Of a stretch of 64,000 nt of DNA, positions 30,784 through 38,635 are shown one piece after another. The notes under the pieces were generated by a model, which made no database searches, was not told where the DNA came from, and saw nothing but the letters and a program-made list of their open reading frames with translations. The position numbers and the translations under genes were made by a program. The stretch's first letter is position 1. Every line of letters starts with the position of its first letter. This DNA comes from Thalassotalea sp. 1_MG-2023 (GTDB taxonomy: Bacteria > Pseudomonadota > Gammaproteobacteria > Enterobacterales > Alteromonadaceae): NCBI RefSeq assembly GCF_030546745.1, contig NZ_JAUOPD010000014.1, positions 1-64,000 on the forward strand, written 5' to 3'.

Positions 30784-31422
30784 TTATTGTTGTATTAATT
30801 GTCTAATTTTTGCTTTTATGACTTCAATGGCCATTCTATTTTTACCGCCTTTGTTGACAATAATGTCAGCCCACGATTTAGAAGGAGCGATAAATTGATG
30901 ATACATTGGTCTTACTGTTTGTTCATATTGTTGAGTGATAGAATCTATATCACGGTCTCGCTCTTCTATGTCACGCTTTATTCTTCGTAGCAAACAAATA
31001 TCTAATGGTGTATCCATGTATATTTTTAGATCAAAACACTCTCGAAGATTTTGATCAGCAAAAAGCAAGATACCTTCAACCAAAATAATGGGAGATGCGG
31101 GAATTGTAATGGTATCTGTTAAACGCGTGTGTGTTTTATAGCAATATACTGGGCACTCTATATCTTTACCTTGTTGTAACATTCGTAACTGTTCAGCGAG
31201 CAATGTGTGCTCGAAAGCATTAGGATGATCGTAATTAGTTTCAATTCTTTGCGGTAATGGAATGTGATCTTGATTTTTGTAGTACGCATCTTCTTTAATA
31301 ATAGCGATACCGTTTTTACCCAGTTCTGGGAACAACTCTTGATAAATAGTTTGCGCAAATAACGACTTACCAGAAGCAGAAGCCCCTGATATGGCAATAA
31401 TGGTGGTTTTATTGGTTAGCAA
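30784..31422 (-). CDS. udk: Uridine kinase
   Basis: The 212-residue kinase phosphorylates uridine and cytidine. It has the P-loop GASASGKS, the DHPNAFEHTLL block for nucleoside binding, and RRIKRDIEERDRD. It opens the operon udk-nupC-deoC-tdk-upp. The palindromic operator candidate is 116 bases upstream, so this operon and deoB probably share it. Confidence 0.95.
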   Translation of the reverse strand: MLTNKTTIIAISGASASGKSLFAQTIYQELFPELGKNGIAIIKEDAYYKNQDHIPLPQRIETNYDHPNAFEHTLLAEQLRMLQQGKDIECPVYCYKTHTRLTDTITIPASPIILVEGILLFADQNLRECFDLKIYMDTPLDICLLRRIKRDIEERDRDIDSITQQYEQTVRPMYHQFIAPSKSWADIIVNKGGKNRMAIEVIKAKIRQLIQQ

Positions 31423-31537
31423 TCTTGGCCGCCTGTAAATAACATGGAAGAATAGCTGTTGAACGTTCGGTACAGGTTAAAATGTAGCCAGAAATTCAAT
31501 ATTGCTAATTTCTTTTACTATAACTAAAGACTTAATA

Positions 31538-31552
31538 ATGGTAAATTACCAT
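31538..31552. promoter_or_regulatory. Palindromic operator candidate between udk and deoB
   Basis: ATGGTAAATTACCAT is a perfect 15-base dyad (centre A) in the 184-base gap between the divergent udk and deoB. Its position fits control of both nucleoside operons. The binding protein, perhaps of the CytR/DeoR type, is not in the window. No second copy was found upstream of the other nucleoside genes. Confidence 0.5.
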
Positions 31553-31606
31553 AACTTGACTAAATGGTCATGAAAAATTCATTTTTTGATGATAAAAGGT
31601 GTGAAA

Positions 31607-32821
31607 ATGGCGCGAGCAATTATATTAGTTTTAGATAGTTTTGGCATAGGACAAGCGCCTGATGCCGAAAAATTTGGTGATATTGGTGCTAATACTTTTG
31701 CTCATTTAGCCGAAAAACATTTTGAAAGTACAGGGCGTCAAATAAATTTACCCAATCTTGCAAGTATTGGACTTATTGAAGCGAGTTTCTCTGCGGGAAA
31801 TACACGTTTTCCAGTTAAGCAATATCCAATTCAAAAAGGTGCGTTTGGCTATGCTGCAGAATTGAGCAGTGGAAAAGATACACCTAGTGGTCATTGGGAA
31901 ATGGCGGGTGTACCGGTTTTGTTTGATTGGGGTTACTTTACGGATAAAGAAAATGCATTCCCTAAAGAACTCAAGCAAATTATTAACCAAGCAACTGGCT
32001 ATGCTGGTATGCTCGGTAACTGCCATGCCTCAGGCACAGAAATTATAGCTCGTTTAGGTGAAGAACATATCAAAACGGGCTTACCTATTTGTTACACATC
32101 AGCAGACAGCGTATTTCAAGTAGCAGCACATGAAGAGCATTTTGGTTTAGATAACTTATACACGTATTGTGAAATGGTGCGTTTGTTGCTTGATGATTAC
32201 AACATTGGTCGTGTCATTGCTCGTCCGTTTGTTGGTAATACTGCTGCAGATTTTACGCGCACAGGCAATCGACGAGATTACTCTGTTTTACCTCCTTCCC
32301 CAACGGTGTTAGATAAAATGGTTGAGGCAGGCGGACATGTAATAAGTGTGGGTAAAATTGCTGATATTTTTGCCCATCAAGGAATTTCAGAAAAAACCAA
32401 AGCTACCGGTATTGACGCATTAATAGATGCAACGATTTCACATGTAGACACGGCAAAAGATAACAGCATTATTTTTACCAACCTTGTCAACTTTGATCAA
32501 GATTTTGGTCACCGCCGTGACCCATTAGGTTATGCGGCTGCGCTCGAGGCATTCGATAAACGATTACCTGATATTATTAATGCCATGACTAATGATGACG
32601 TACTTTTCATGACTGCTGATCATGGGTGTGATCCTACGTGGCCAGGCTCAGATCACACAAGAGAATTTGTGCCTATGCTCGCGTATCATCATCATATTGG
32701 CAACGTGAATTTAGGCCAGAGAAATACCTTTGCTGATCTTGGTCAAACCCTCGCTGAAATGTTCTCCTTAGACTCATTGGATTATGGTGAAAGTTTCTTT
32801 TCACAACTTGCAGTTAAGTGA
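31607..32821 (+). CDS. deoB: Phosphopentomutase
   Basis: The 404-residue enzyme interconverts (deoxy)ribose 1- and 5-phosphates. It belongs to the alkaline-phosphatase superfamily: metal ligands in [19 protein letters not shown], in [10 protein letters not shown] and in TADHGCDPT. The start is at the ATG at 31607 ([10 protein letters not shown]), preceded by AAGG at 31596-31599; the ORF has seven extra codons upstream. It diverges from udk across the operator candidate. Confidence 0.95.
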   Translation: MARAIILVLDSFGIGQAPDAEKFGDIGANTFAHLAEKHFESTGRQINLPNLASIGLIEASFSAGNTRFPVKQYPIQKGAFGYAAELSSGKDTPSGHWEMAGVPVLFDWGYFTDKENAFPKELKQIINQATGYAGMLGNCHASGTEIIARLGEEHIKTGLPICYTSADSVFQVAAHEEHFGLDNLYTYCEMVRLLLDDYNIGRVIARPFVGNTAADFTRTGNRRDYSVLPPSPTVLDKMVEAGGHVISVGKIADIFAHQGISEKTKATGIDALIDATISHVDTAKDNSIIFTNLVNFDQDFGHRRDPLGYAAALEAFDKRLPDIINAMTNDDVLFMTADHGCDPTWPGSDHTREFVPMLAYHHHIGNVNLGQRNTFADLGQTLAEMFSLDSLDYGESFFSQLAVK

Positions 32822-33017
32822 ATAAGCGAAATCTAAAATATTGGCTATAATTCATGGCACTAGGTGTGCTTTATTAGGCTGTGTTGAATTGTAGATCGCA
32901 TATTTGTTGAAAATATACGTCAAAGCTCCATACATCTTAATCAATATGAAATAGCAGCGCTTAAAACCCTAGAATGAATAACATATTAAAAGATAAAGAG
33001 TCTTGGGAGAGAACAAT

Positions 33018-35258
33018 ATGAAAATGTTCGGACAAAGCGCGCTTAGCCGTAGTGTGCAATTGGCATTGTGTAGCTCTACATTTTTGCTAACTACATCGGT
33101 AACCGCAGAAGAAAATAATGATCAGACAGAAAAAGTAGTTGGTCTTGAAGTTATTGAGGTAACCGCTCGTAAACGTGTTGAAACGGTTAAAGATGTACCT
33201 GCTACTGTCACTGCTATGTCAGCTGAAAGTATTAATGACTATTTAGGCTCTGGTGAAAATGTACGAGCATTAGCAGGCCGTGTTCCGAGTTTACAAATTG
33301 AATCTTCAAACGGTCGACAATCACCTAGGTTTTATATTCGAGGTTTAGGTAATACTGATTTTGATGTAAACGCTAATCAGCCAGTCTCTATGATTTTAGA
33401 CAATATCGTTTTAGAAAACCCTGTGTTAAAAAGTATTCCTTTATTTGATATCGAGCGCGTAGAAGTGCTCAATGGCCCACAAGGTACTGTGTTTGGCCGA
33501 AATACTACCGCTGGTATTGTCAAAATTGATACCGTAGCGCCAGACTTTACCAATGAAGGGTATGTTCGCGGTGGTTACGGCAGCCGTAGTACGATGTTTT
33601 TAGAAGCAGGTAAAAACTTTGAACTGTCAGATACTTGGGCAGCTAGAGCTTCTTTTAAGCACCAAGAACGAGATGCATGGGTTGATAACCTAACCACAGG
33701 AGACGAAGTAGGTGGCTATGAAGAATTTGCTTATCGCATTCAGTTTCTTTATGACAATGGCAGTGATACACGCGCGTTATTAAAAATACATGGCTTTGAT
33801 CAAGATGGTGACATGCCACAAATTTTTTATGCCAATGCTTTTGAACAGGGAAAGTCTGGTTTAAGGGACGGATTTGATGAGTCTGAAATATATCATGACA
33901 GTACATCAGGGTTTGAATTAGATCATCAAGGTGGCAGTTTAGAAATTGAACATGATTTTGAAAGCGTAACCTTCACCAGTATTACAGGCTACGACACATT
34001 AGAAAGTTGGAGTTATGCTGATATTGATGGTGGTGTAACCGACTTTTCAGGTATACCAAACCAATTAGGTAAACAGTTATGGTTTAATGTCGCTTCTGGA
34101 GATGGGTTGTCAGATCATGAACAATTTACGCAAGAACTTAGACTTTCAGGTGATGCAGACGATATCTACTATCAAGTAGGTGCGTTTTATTTCCGTGAAG
34201 ATTATACCGCTGATTATAAAGATTTAGATACTGAGGGAAATACCACTAATTTTTATCAAATTGATCAATTAACTACTTCGTACGCGTTGTTTGGCCAAGT
34301 GGAATACAAACCAAACAATAAATGGGCATTTACGCTTGGTTTACGTTACACCGATGATGAAAAAGAATTAGACATACGTGAAGGCGGTACTTCAAATGTA
34401 ACCTTTGAAATTGATAAAGAGGATGATTACATTAATTGGGACGTTGCTGCTCGTTATACGATAGATGATGACTGGACAGCTTTTGCGCGTATCGGTAATG
34501 CCTCAAGAGGCCCTGTTACGATTGGACGGTTTGGCTTTCCAAGTGAAGCCGATACTGAAACATTAACTTCTTACGAAGCAGGTCTTAAAGCTAATTTATT
34601 TAATGGTAATGCTAGATGGTACATTACGGCGTATACCTATGACATTGAAGACCACCAACTAACAGCGACAGGTGGTGAAGCAAACACTAATTCTCTGTTA
34701 AATGCTGACAATACCTATGGCGCAGGTATTGAAACTTCTTTTGAAGCAATGCTAACCGATCAGTTACGAATAAGTACCAATTTAAGTTACAACAAAACAG
34801 AAATTCAAGACAGTTCATTGAAGGCAGAACGTTGCGCCTCTACACCGACATGTAATAGTCCTGATAAAGTGGCAAATACCGTAGACGGACCTTTTGGCCC
34901 TGTAGTTACTGTGTTTGTTGACGGTAATCCGTTACCTAGATCTCCTAAATGGTTAGCGAATATCAATATTAATTATGAATTCCCTGTAGGTTATGGTTAC
35001 TACTATGCACAAACAGATTGGAATTATAGAAGTAAATCAAATATCTTCCTCTATGAAGCCACAGAATTTTACGCTGATGCTCGGTGGATAGGCGGCTTAC
35101 GACTAGGTTTTAATAATGATGAAGGTTTAGATATTGCCATTGTAGGCCGTAATATTACTGATAAAATTGTTGCAGATGGCGCATTAGATTTTCTTAATTT
35201 AACGGCCTTTGTTAATGAGCCTAGGTTTTGGGGAGTAGAAGTAGGATATCAGTTTTAG
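33018..35258 (+). CDS. TonB-dependent outer-membrane receptor in the nucleoside block
   Basis: The 746-residue protein has a signal peptide (about 1-29, ending TTSVTA), a TonB box region around EVIEVTARKR, a plug domain (about 50-160: DVPATVTAMSAESIND, IRGLG, VEVLNGPQGTVFGRNTTAG) and a large beta barrel ending in GVEVGYQF with a final Phe. The start is the ATG at 33018, 8 bases after GGAG. The substrate cannot be read, but the gene lies between deoB and deoD, and nothing else here is a metal gene. A nucleoside or nucleotide role is inferred from context. Confidence 0.88.
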   Translation: MKMFGQSALSRSVQLALCSSTFLLTTSVTAEENNDQTEKVVGLEVIEVTARKRVETVKDVPATVTAMSAESINDYLGSGENVRALAGRVPSLQIESSNGRQSPRFYIRGLGNTDFDVNANQPVSMILDNIVLENPVLKSIPLFDIERVEVLNGPQGTVFGRNTTAGIVKIDTVAPDFTNEGYVRGGYGSRSTMFLEAGKNFELSDTWAARASFKHQERDAWVDNLTTGDEVGGYEEFAYRIQFLYDNGSDTRALLKIHGFDQDGDMPQIFYANAFEQGKSGLRDGFDESEIYHDSTSGFELDHQGGSLEIEHDFESVTFTSITGYDTLESWSYADIDGGVTDFSGIPNQLGKQLWFNVASGDGLSDHEQFTQELRLSGDADDIYYQVGAFYFREDYTADYKDLDTEGNTTNFYQIDQLTTSYALFGQVEYKPNNKWAFTLGLRYTDDEKELDIREGGTSNVTFEIDKEDDYINWDVAARYTIDDDWTAFARIGNASRGPVTIGRFGFPSEADTETLTSYEAGLKANLFNGNARWYITAYTYDIEDHQLTATGGEANTNSLLNADNTYGAGIETSFEAMLTDQLRISTNLSYNKTEIQDSSLKAERCASTPTCNSPDKVANTVDGPFGPVVTVFVDGNPLPRSPKWLANININYEFPVGYGYYYAQTDWNYRSKSNIFLYEATEFYADARWIGGLRLGFNNDEGLDIAIVGRNITDKIVADGALDFLNLTAFVNEPRFWGVEVGYQF

Positions 35259-35272
35259 TTTGCTTGATATCA

Positions 35273-35311
35273 GCCATAAAAAATCCGGTTATATACCGGA
35301 TTTTTTATGGC
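35273..35311. terminator. Strong bidirectional terminator between the receptor and deoD
   Basis: GCCATAAAAAATCCGGT pairs perfectly with its complement over 17 bp around TATAT, with T-runs on both strands. It serves both the receptor (plus) and deoD (minus). Confidence 0.95.
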
Positions 35312-35326
35312 CATTTTCAGAGAGGC

Positions 35327-36031
35327 CTATAACACGCTTTCTAACGTTAACTCCATCATGTCTTTAAAGGTGTTTTCACGTTCATCTGCAGTTGTTTGTT
35401 CACCTGTTTTAATATGATCACTTACGGTAAACACTGCTAATGCTTTTTTACCGAATTCAGCAGCCACACCATATAAACCAGCGGCTTCCATTTCAACCGC
35501 CAATACTCCCATGTTTTCCATGGTTTTAAACATTTCTGGTTGCGGTGTATAAAATAAATCAGCGGTAAATACGTTACCAACGTGCACCGGTTTACCTAGC
35601 TTATTGGCGGTATTAACCACTTTTTGTAAAAGTGAAAAGTCAGCACATGCAGCAAAGTCACAGTGATTGAAACGTTGGCGATTAACATTTGAATCTGTGC
35701 TTGCCGCCATACCGATGATAACATCACGTACTTTTATATCGTCTCGCACGGCACCACATGAGCCAATACGTATGATATTTTCAACGCCAAAGTCTTTATA
35801 AAGCTCAGTCGCGTAAATTGAAATAGATGGGATCCCCATGCCTGAACCCATGACCGAAATCTCTTGGCCTTTATAAGTTCCGGTATAACCTAGCATATTT
35901 CGCACTCGGGTTACGCATTTTGCGTTTTCAAGAAAGTTTTCAGCGATAAACTTTGCTCTTAGTGGGTCTCCGGGCATTAACACGGTTTTTGCAAAGTCAC
36001 CTGGGTTGGCTTCAATGTGAGGAGTTGTCAT
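35327..36031 (-). CDS. deoD: Purine nucleoside phosphorylase, DeoD type
   Basis: The 234-residue enzyme splits purine nucleosides by phosphorolysis. Landmarks are [46 protein letters not shown] and TVSDHI. The ATG at 36029-36031 gives [12 protein letters not shown], the usual N-terminus, with AAGG 8 bases upstream; the longer ORF is rejected. Confidence 0.96.
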   Translation of the reverse strand: MTTPHIEANPGDFAKTVLMPGDPLRAKFIAENFLENAKCVTRVRNMLGYTGTYKGQEISVMGSGMGIPSISIYATELYKDFGVENIIRIGSCGAVRDDIKVRDVIIGMAASTDSNVNRQRFNHCDFAACADFSLLQKVVNTANKLGKPVHVGNVFTADLFYTPQPEMFKTMENMGVLAVEMEAAGLYGVAAEFGKKALAVFTVSDHIKTGEQTTADERENTFKDMMELTLESVL

Positions 36032-36145
36032 GAGATATACCTTTAAATAAAAATTTATCTCAGTAAGTTTCAAGCAGGTGGTTTAATTGGTTTAACGCAC
36101 CCCTATCAAGGATTTTTTACTGAATATTGTTAGTGAATGTCTATT

Positions 36146-36316
36146 TTAGCTAAAAAATCGTTCGATGATCCAGTGATAAAGTGTACCGCCTAAATATATA
36201 CCAACAATTCCTGCAATACCTGAAATTACCGGAGGTGCTGGAAGTGGTAGCTTGATCACTGAAAATATTAAACCGACTAGCGCACCTGCAAATAAAGCCA
36301 ATGCAATCTCTGCCAT
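36146..36316 (-). CDS. Small XapX-domain membrane protein
   Basis: The 56-residue protein (MAEIALALFAGALVGLIF then KLPLPAPPVISGIAGIVG) has the XapX pattern (DUF1427-type): two hydrophobic helices around a PxPAPP segment. The start is 3 bases past the add stop codon; AAGGA lies 8 bases upstream, within the add end. It is thus probably translated with add. XapX is named for an xanthosine/xapAB-linked protein, and nearby nucleoside genes fit. Its role is unknown. Confidence 0.78.
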   Translation of the reverse strand: MAEIALALFAGALVGLIFSVIKLPLPAPPVISGIAGIVGIYLGGTLYHWIIERFFS

Positions 36317-36319
36317 AAG

Positions 36320-37339
36320 TTATTCCTTCTGTTGTAAATGATTAAATGCCGCTTTATTTAATAACTCTCGGCGTGCCGAGGTTGATAAAAAGCTAGCATC
36401 CACACTGTTTTGTTGTAATTGTGTAATGTGTTTTTCTTGCAAATTAAATAATGAACTTGCGAGCTTATATTCCTTGATTAGCTCTGTATTTTCAACTGCT
36501 GGATCATCGGTATTGAGTGTTACCAACAAACCTTTATCTAGAAAGGTAGGTAATGGATGGTTAGTAAGGTTGGTAATTGTGCCTGTTTGGTAATTTGAGG
36601 TTAAACATGATTCAATGGCGATTTCATGTGCGAGCATATATTCAAGCAATTTATCATCGTGTTGGCAAGCAACGCCATGGCCAATCCTGCTTGCGCCAAG
36701 TTCTTGTATAGCTTGCCAAATACTTTCACTACCTGCTGCTTCTCCTGCATGTACGGTAACTTGCAAATCTGTTCGTTTTATTTTGTCAAAATGCTCGGTA
36801 AACATATTTCCAGGGTAATTAAATTCATCACCGGCTAAATCAACCGCAACGAACTTATCTTTGTGCGTTAAAATGCCATTTAATTCATCCATACATTTTT
36901 GTTGTCCAAAGGTTCTACTTAAAATACCAATTAGATTTGCTTCAACGTTGTAGATCTTTTTAGCTTGATTTACGCCTTCAGCGACAGCCTCTATTACGCC
37001 TTCTATTGGTAATTGGTGATTCATTGCCATGTAATATGGTGAAAATCTTAATTCAGCATAATCAATACCTGCTGAGACTAAATCTTCTATATTTTCATAG
37101 GCGACACGTTGGCAATCTTCTAGCGTTGCTAATACTGCCACACCCCAATCTAATTTTTTTAAGAAAGCTAATAAGTCTGGTTCAGATTCTTGTATCTGTA
37201 CCAACGGCATAAAGTCTTCAATCGTTGATACCGGCAATGAAATGTTATGTTGCTGGGCAAGTTGCCAAATGGTGTTTGGGCGGATATTTCCGTCTAGGTG
37301 ACGATGAAGGTCGATTAATGGCAGTGTATTATTGAGCAT
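36320..37339 (-). CDS. add: Adenosine deaminase
   Basis: The 339-residue enzyme deaminates adenosine and deoxyadenosine to inosine forms. Zinc ligands sit in DLHRHLDGNIRP (H-x-H), in TVHAGEAAGSESI (His and the catalytic Glu) and in LNTDDPAV (Asp). RIGHG is the conserved substrate segment. Full length. It precedes the XapX gene and lies upstream of deoD on the same strand. Confidence 0.95.
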   Translation of the reverse strand: MLNNTLPLIDLHRHLDGNIRPNTIWQLAQQHNISLPVSTIEDFMPLVQIQESEPDLLAFLKKLDWGVAVLATLEDCQRVAYENIEDLVSAGIDYAELRFSPYYMAMNHQLPIEGVIEAVAEGVNQAKKIYNVEANLIGILSRTFGQQKCMDELNGILTHKDKFVAVDLAGDEFNYPGNMFTEHFDKIKRTDLQVTVHAGEAAGSESIWQAIQELGASRIGHGVACQHDDKLLEYMLAHEIAIESCLTSNYQTGTITNLTNHPLPTFLDKGLLVTLNTDDPAVENTELIKEYKLASSLFNLQEKHITQLQQNSVDASFLSTSARRELLNKAAFNHLQQKE

Positions 37340-37528
37340 ATAAAGTACATATCCTTACCGTTGTGTAAACAGCTACGTGAATTTTTATTCTAGTTCTTAA
37401 TTATATCGTTTTTTTCCAATTTTATGTTGGTATTGTTGATATAACGCTGTTAAATTAGCCGACGGGATTCTTATCTAGGTGTCTAGACGTACAAAACAAA
37501 ATCATAGTAGTAAATAAAGAGAAATAAT

Positions 37529-38581
37529 ATGTTCTACCAAACAGACGATGTGCGCATCGAAAAAATTAAAGAATTGTTACCTCCAGTAGCGTTACTGGAG
37601 CGATTTCCTGGTTCAGAAAAAGCGTCTGAAACAGTGTTTAGTGGTAGAGCAGCTATCAGTAAAATTTTTAACCATCAAGACGATAGGTTATTAGTGGTAA
37701 TAGGCCCATGTTCAATCCATGATCCAGAGGCTGCAATTGAATATGGTAAACGCTTAGTTCAACTTCGAGAAAAATACCAAGATAACCTTGAAATTGTGAT
37801 GCGTGTTTATTTTGAAAAACCACGTACCACGGTTGGTTGGAAAGGGCTTATTAATGATCCGTATTTAGATAACAGCTTTAAATTAAACGATGGCTTACGT
37901 ATCGGAAGAAAATTATTAGCAGACTTAAATGATCTTGGATTACCTACTGCTGGTGAATTTTTAGATATGATCACGCCTCAGTATATGGCTGATTTTATGT
38001 GTTGGGGCGCAATTGGTGCTCGAACGACTGAAAGCCAAGTACACCGTGAGCTTTCATCTGGTTTATCTTGTCCTGTTGGTTTTAAAAATGGTACTGACGG
38101 TACCATCAAAATAGCCATAGATGCTATAGGCTCTGCTGCTGCGTCGCATCACTTTTTATCTGTTACTAAATTTGGCCATTCAGCAATCGTTCAAACGACG
38201 GGTAACCCTGATTGTCATATTATTTTACGCGGTGGTAAAACACCAAATTATGATGCAGAAAGCGTTAAACAAGTCACTGATCAACTAGCGTCGTCAAACT
38301 TGAATACTAAAATTATGATTGACTTTAGTCATGGTAATTCAAGCAAAAAATTTGAAAATCAGATGGTAGTTTGCAGAGATGTAAGTGAACAACTGGCCAA
38401 AGGTAATCATAATATTTTCGGCGTTATGGTTGAAAGTCACTTGGTAGAAGGCCGACAAGATTTAGTTGATGGTAAGGCCAATGTGTACGGTCAATCTATT
38501 ACTGATGCCTGTATCGGCTGGTCAGATACAGAAACGCTGCTTGCGCAGCTAAATGATGCTGTGGGCAAGCGTAGGGGTTAA
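37529..38581 (+). CDS. aroG: 3-deoxy-7-phosphoheptulonate synthase, AroG type
   Basis: The 350-residue enzyme joins phosphoenolpyruvate and erythrose 4-phosphate, the first step of aromatic amino-acid synthesis. Similarity to E. coli AroG is close at the N-terminus (RIEKIKELLPPVALLERFP), with VIGPCSIHDPEAA, MRVYFEKPRTTVGWKGLINDP and the metal-binding IDFSHGNSSKK. The N-terminus resembles the phenylalanine-sensitive isoenzyme more than AroF/AroH; feedback specificity was not tested. Confidence 0.95.
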   Translation: MFYQTDDVRIEKIKELLPPVALLERFPGSEKASETVFSGRAAISKIFNHQDDRLLVVIGPCSIHDPEAAIEYGKRLVQLREKYQDNLEIVMRVYFEKPRTTVGWKGLINDPYLDNSFKLNDGLRIGRKLLADLNDLGLPTAGEFLDMITPQYMADFMCWGAIGARTTESQVHRELSSGLSCPVGFKNGTDGTIKIAIDAIGSAAASHHFLSVTKFGHSAIVQTTGNPDCHIILRGGKTPNYDAESVKQVTDQLASSNLNTKIMIDFSHGNSSKKFENQMVVCRDVSEQLAKGNHNIFGVMVESHLVEGRQDLVDGKANVYGQSITDACIGWSDTETLLAQLNDAVGKRRG

Positions 38582-38595
38582 TAGGTCACATTAAT

Positions 38596-38635
38596 ACCGC
38601 AATCAGCTCCTTTATTCTTGATTGCGGTCATTTTT
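38596..38635 (+). terminator. Rho-independent terminator of aroG
   Basis: ACCGCAATCA pairs with TGATTGCGGT around 13 bases, followed by CATTTTT. It overlaps the end of the convergent EAL gene. Confidence 0.85.

Noticed and set aside
32871-32960. Possible MITE before the TonB-dependent receptor
   Set aside because: GGCTGTGTTGAATTG resembles an end of a MITE, but no matching opposite end was found.
33655-33906. Minus-strand ORF inside the TonB-dependent receptor gene
   Set aside because: Shadow frame; the receptor frame has plug and barrel features throughout.
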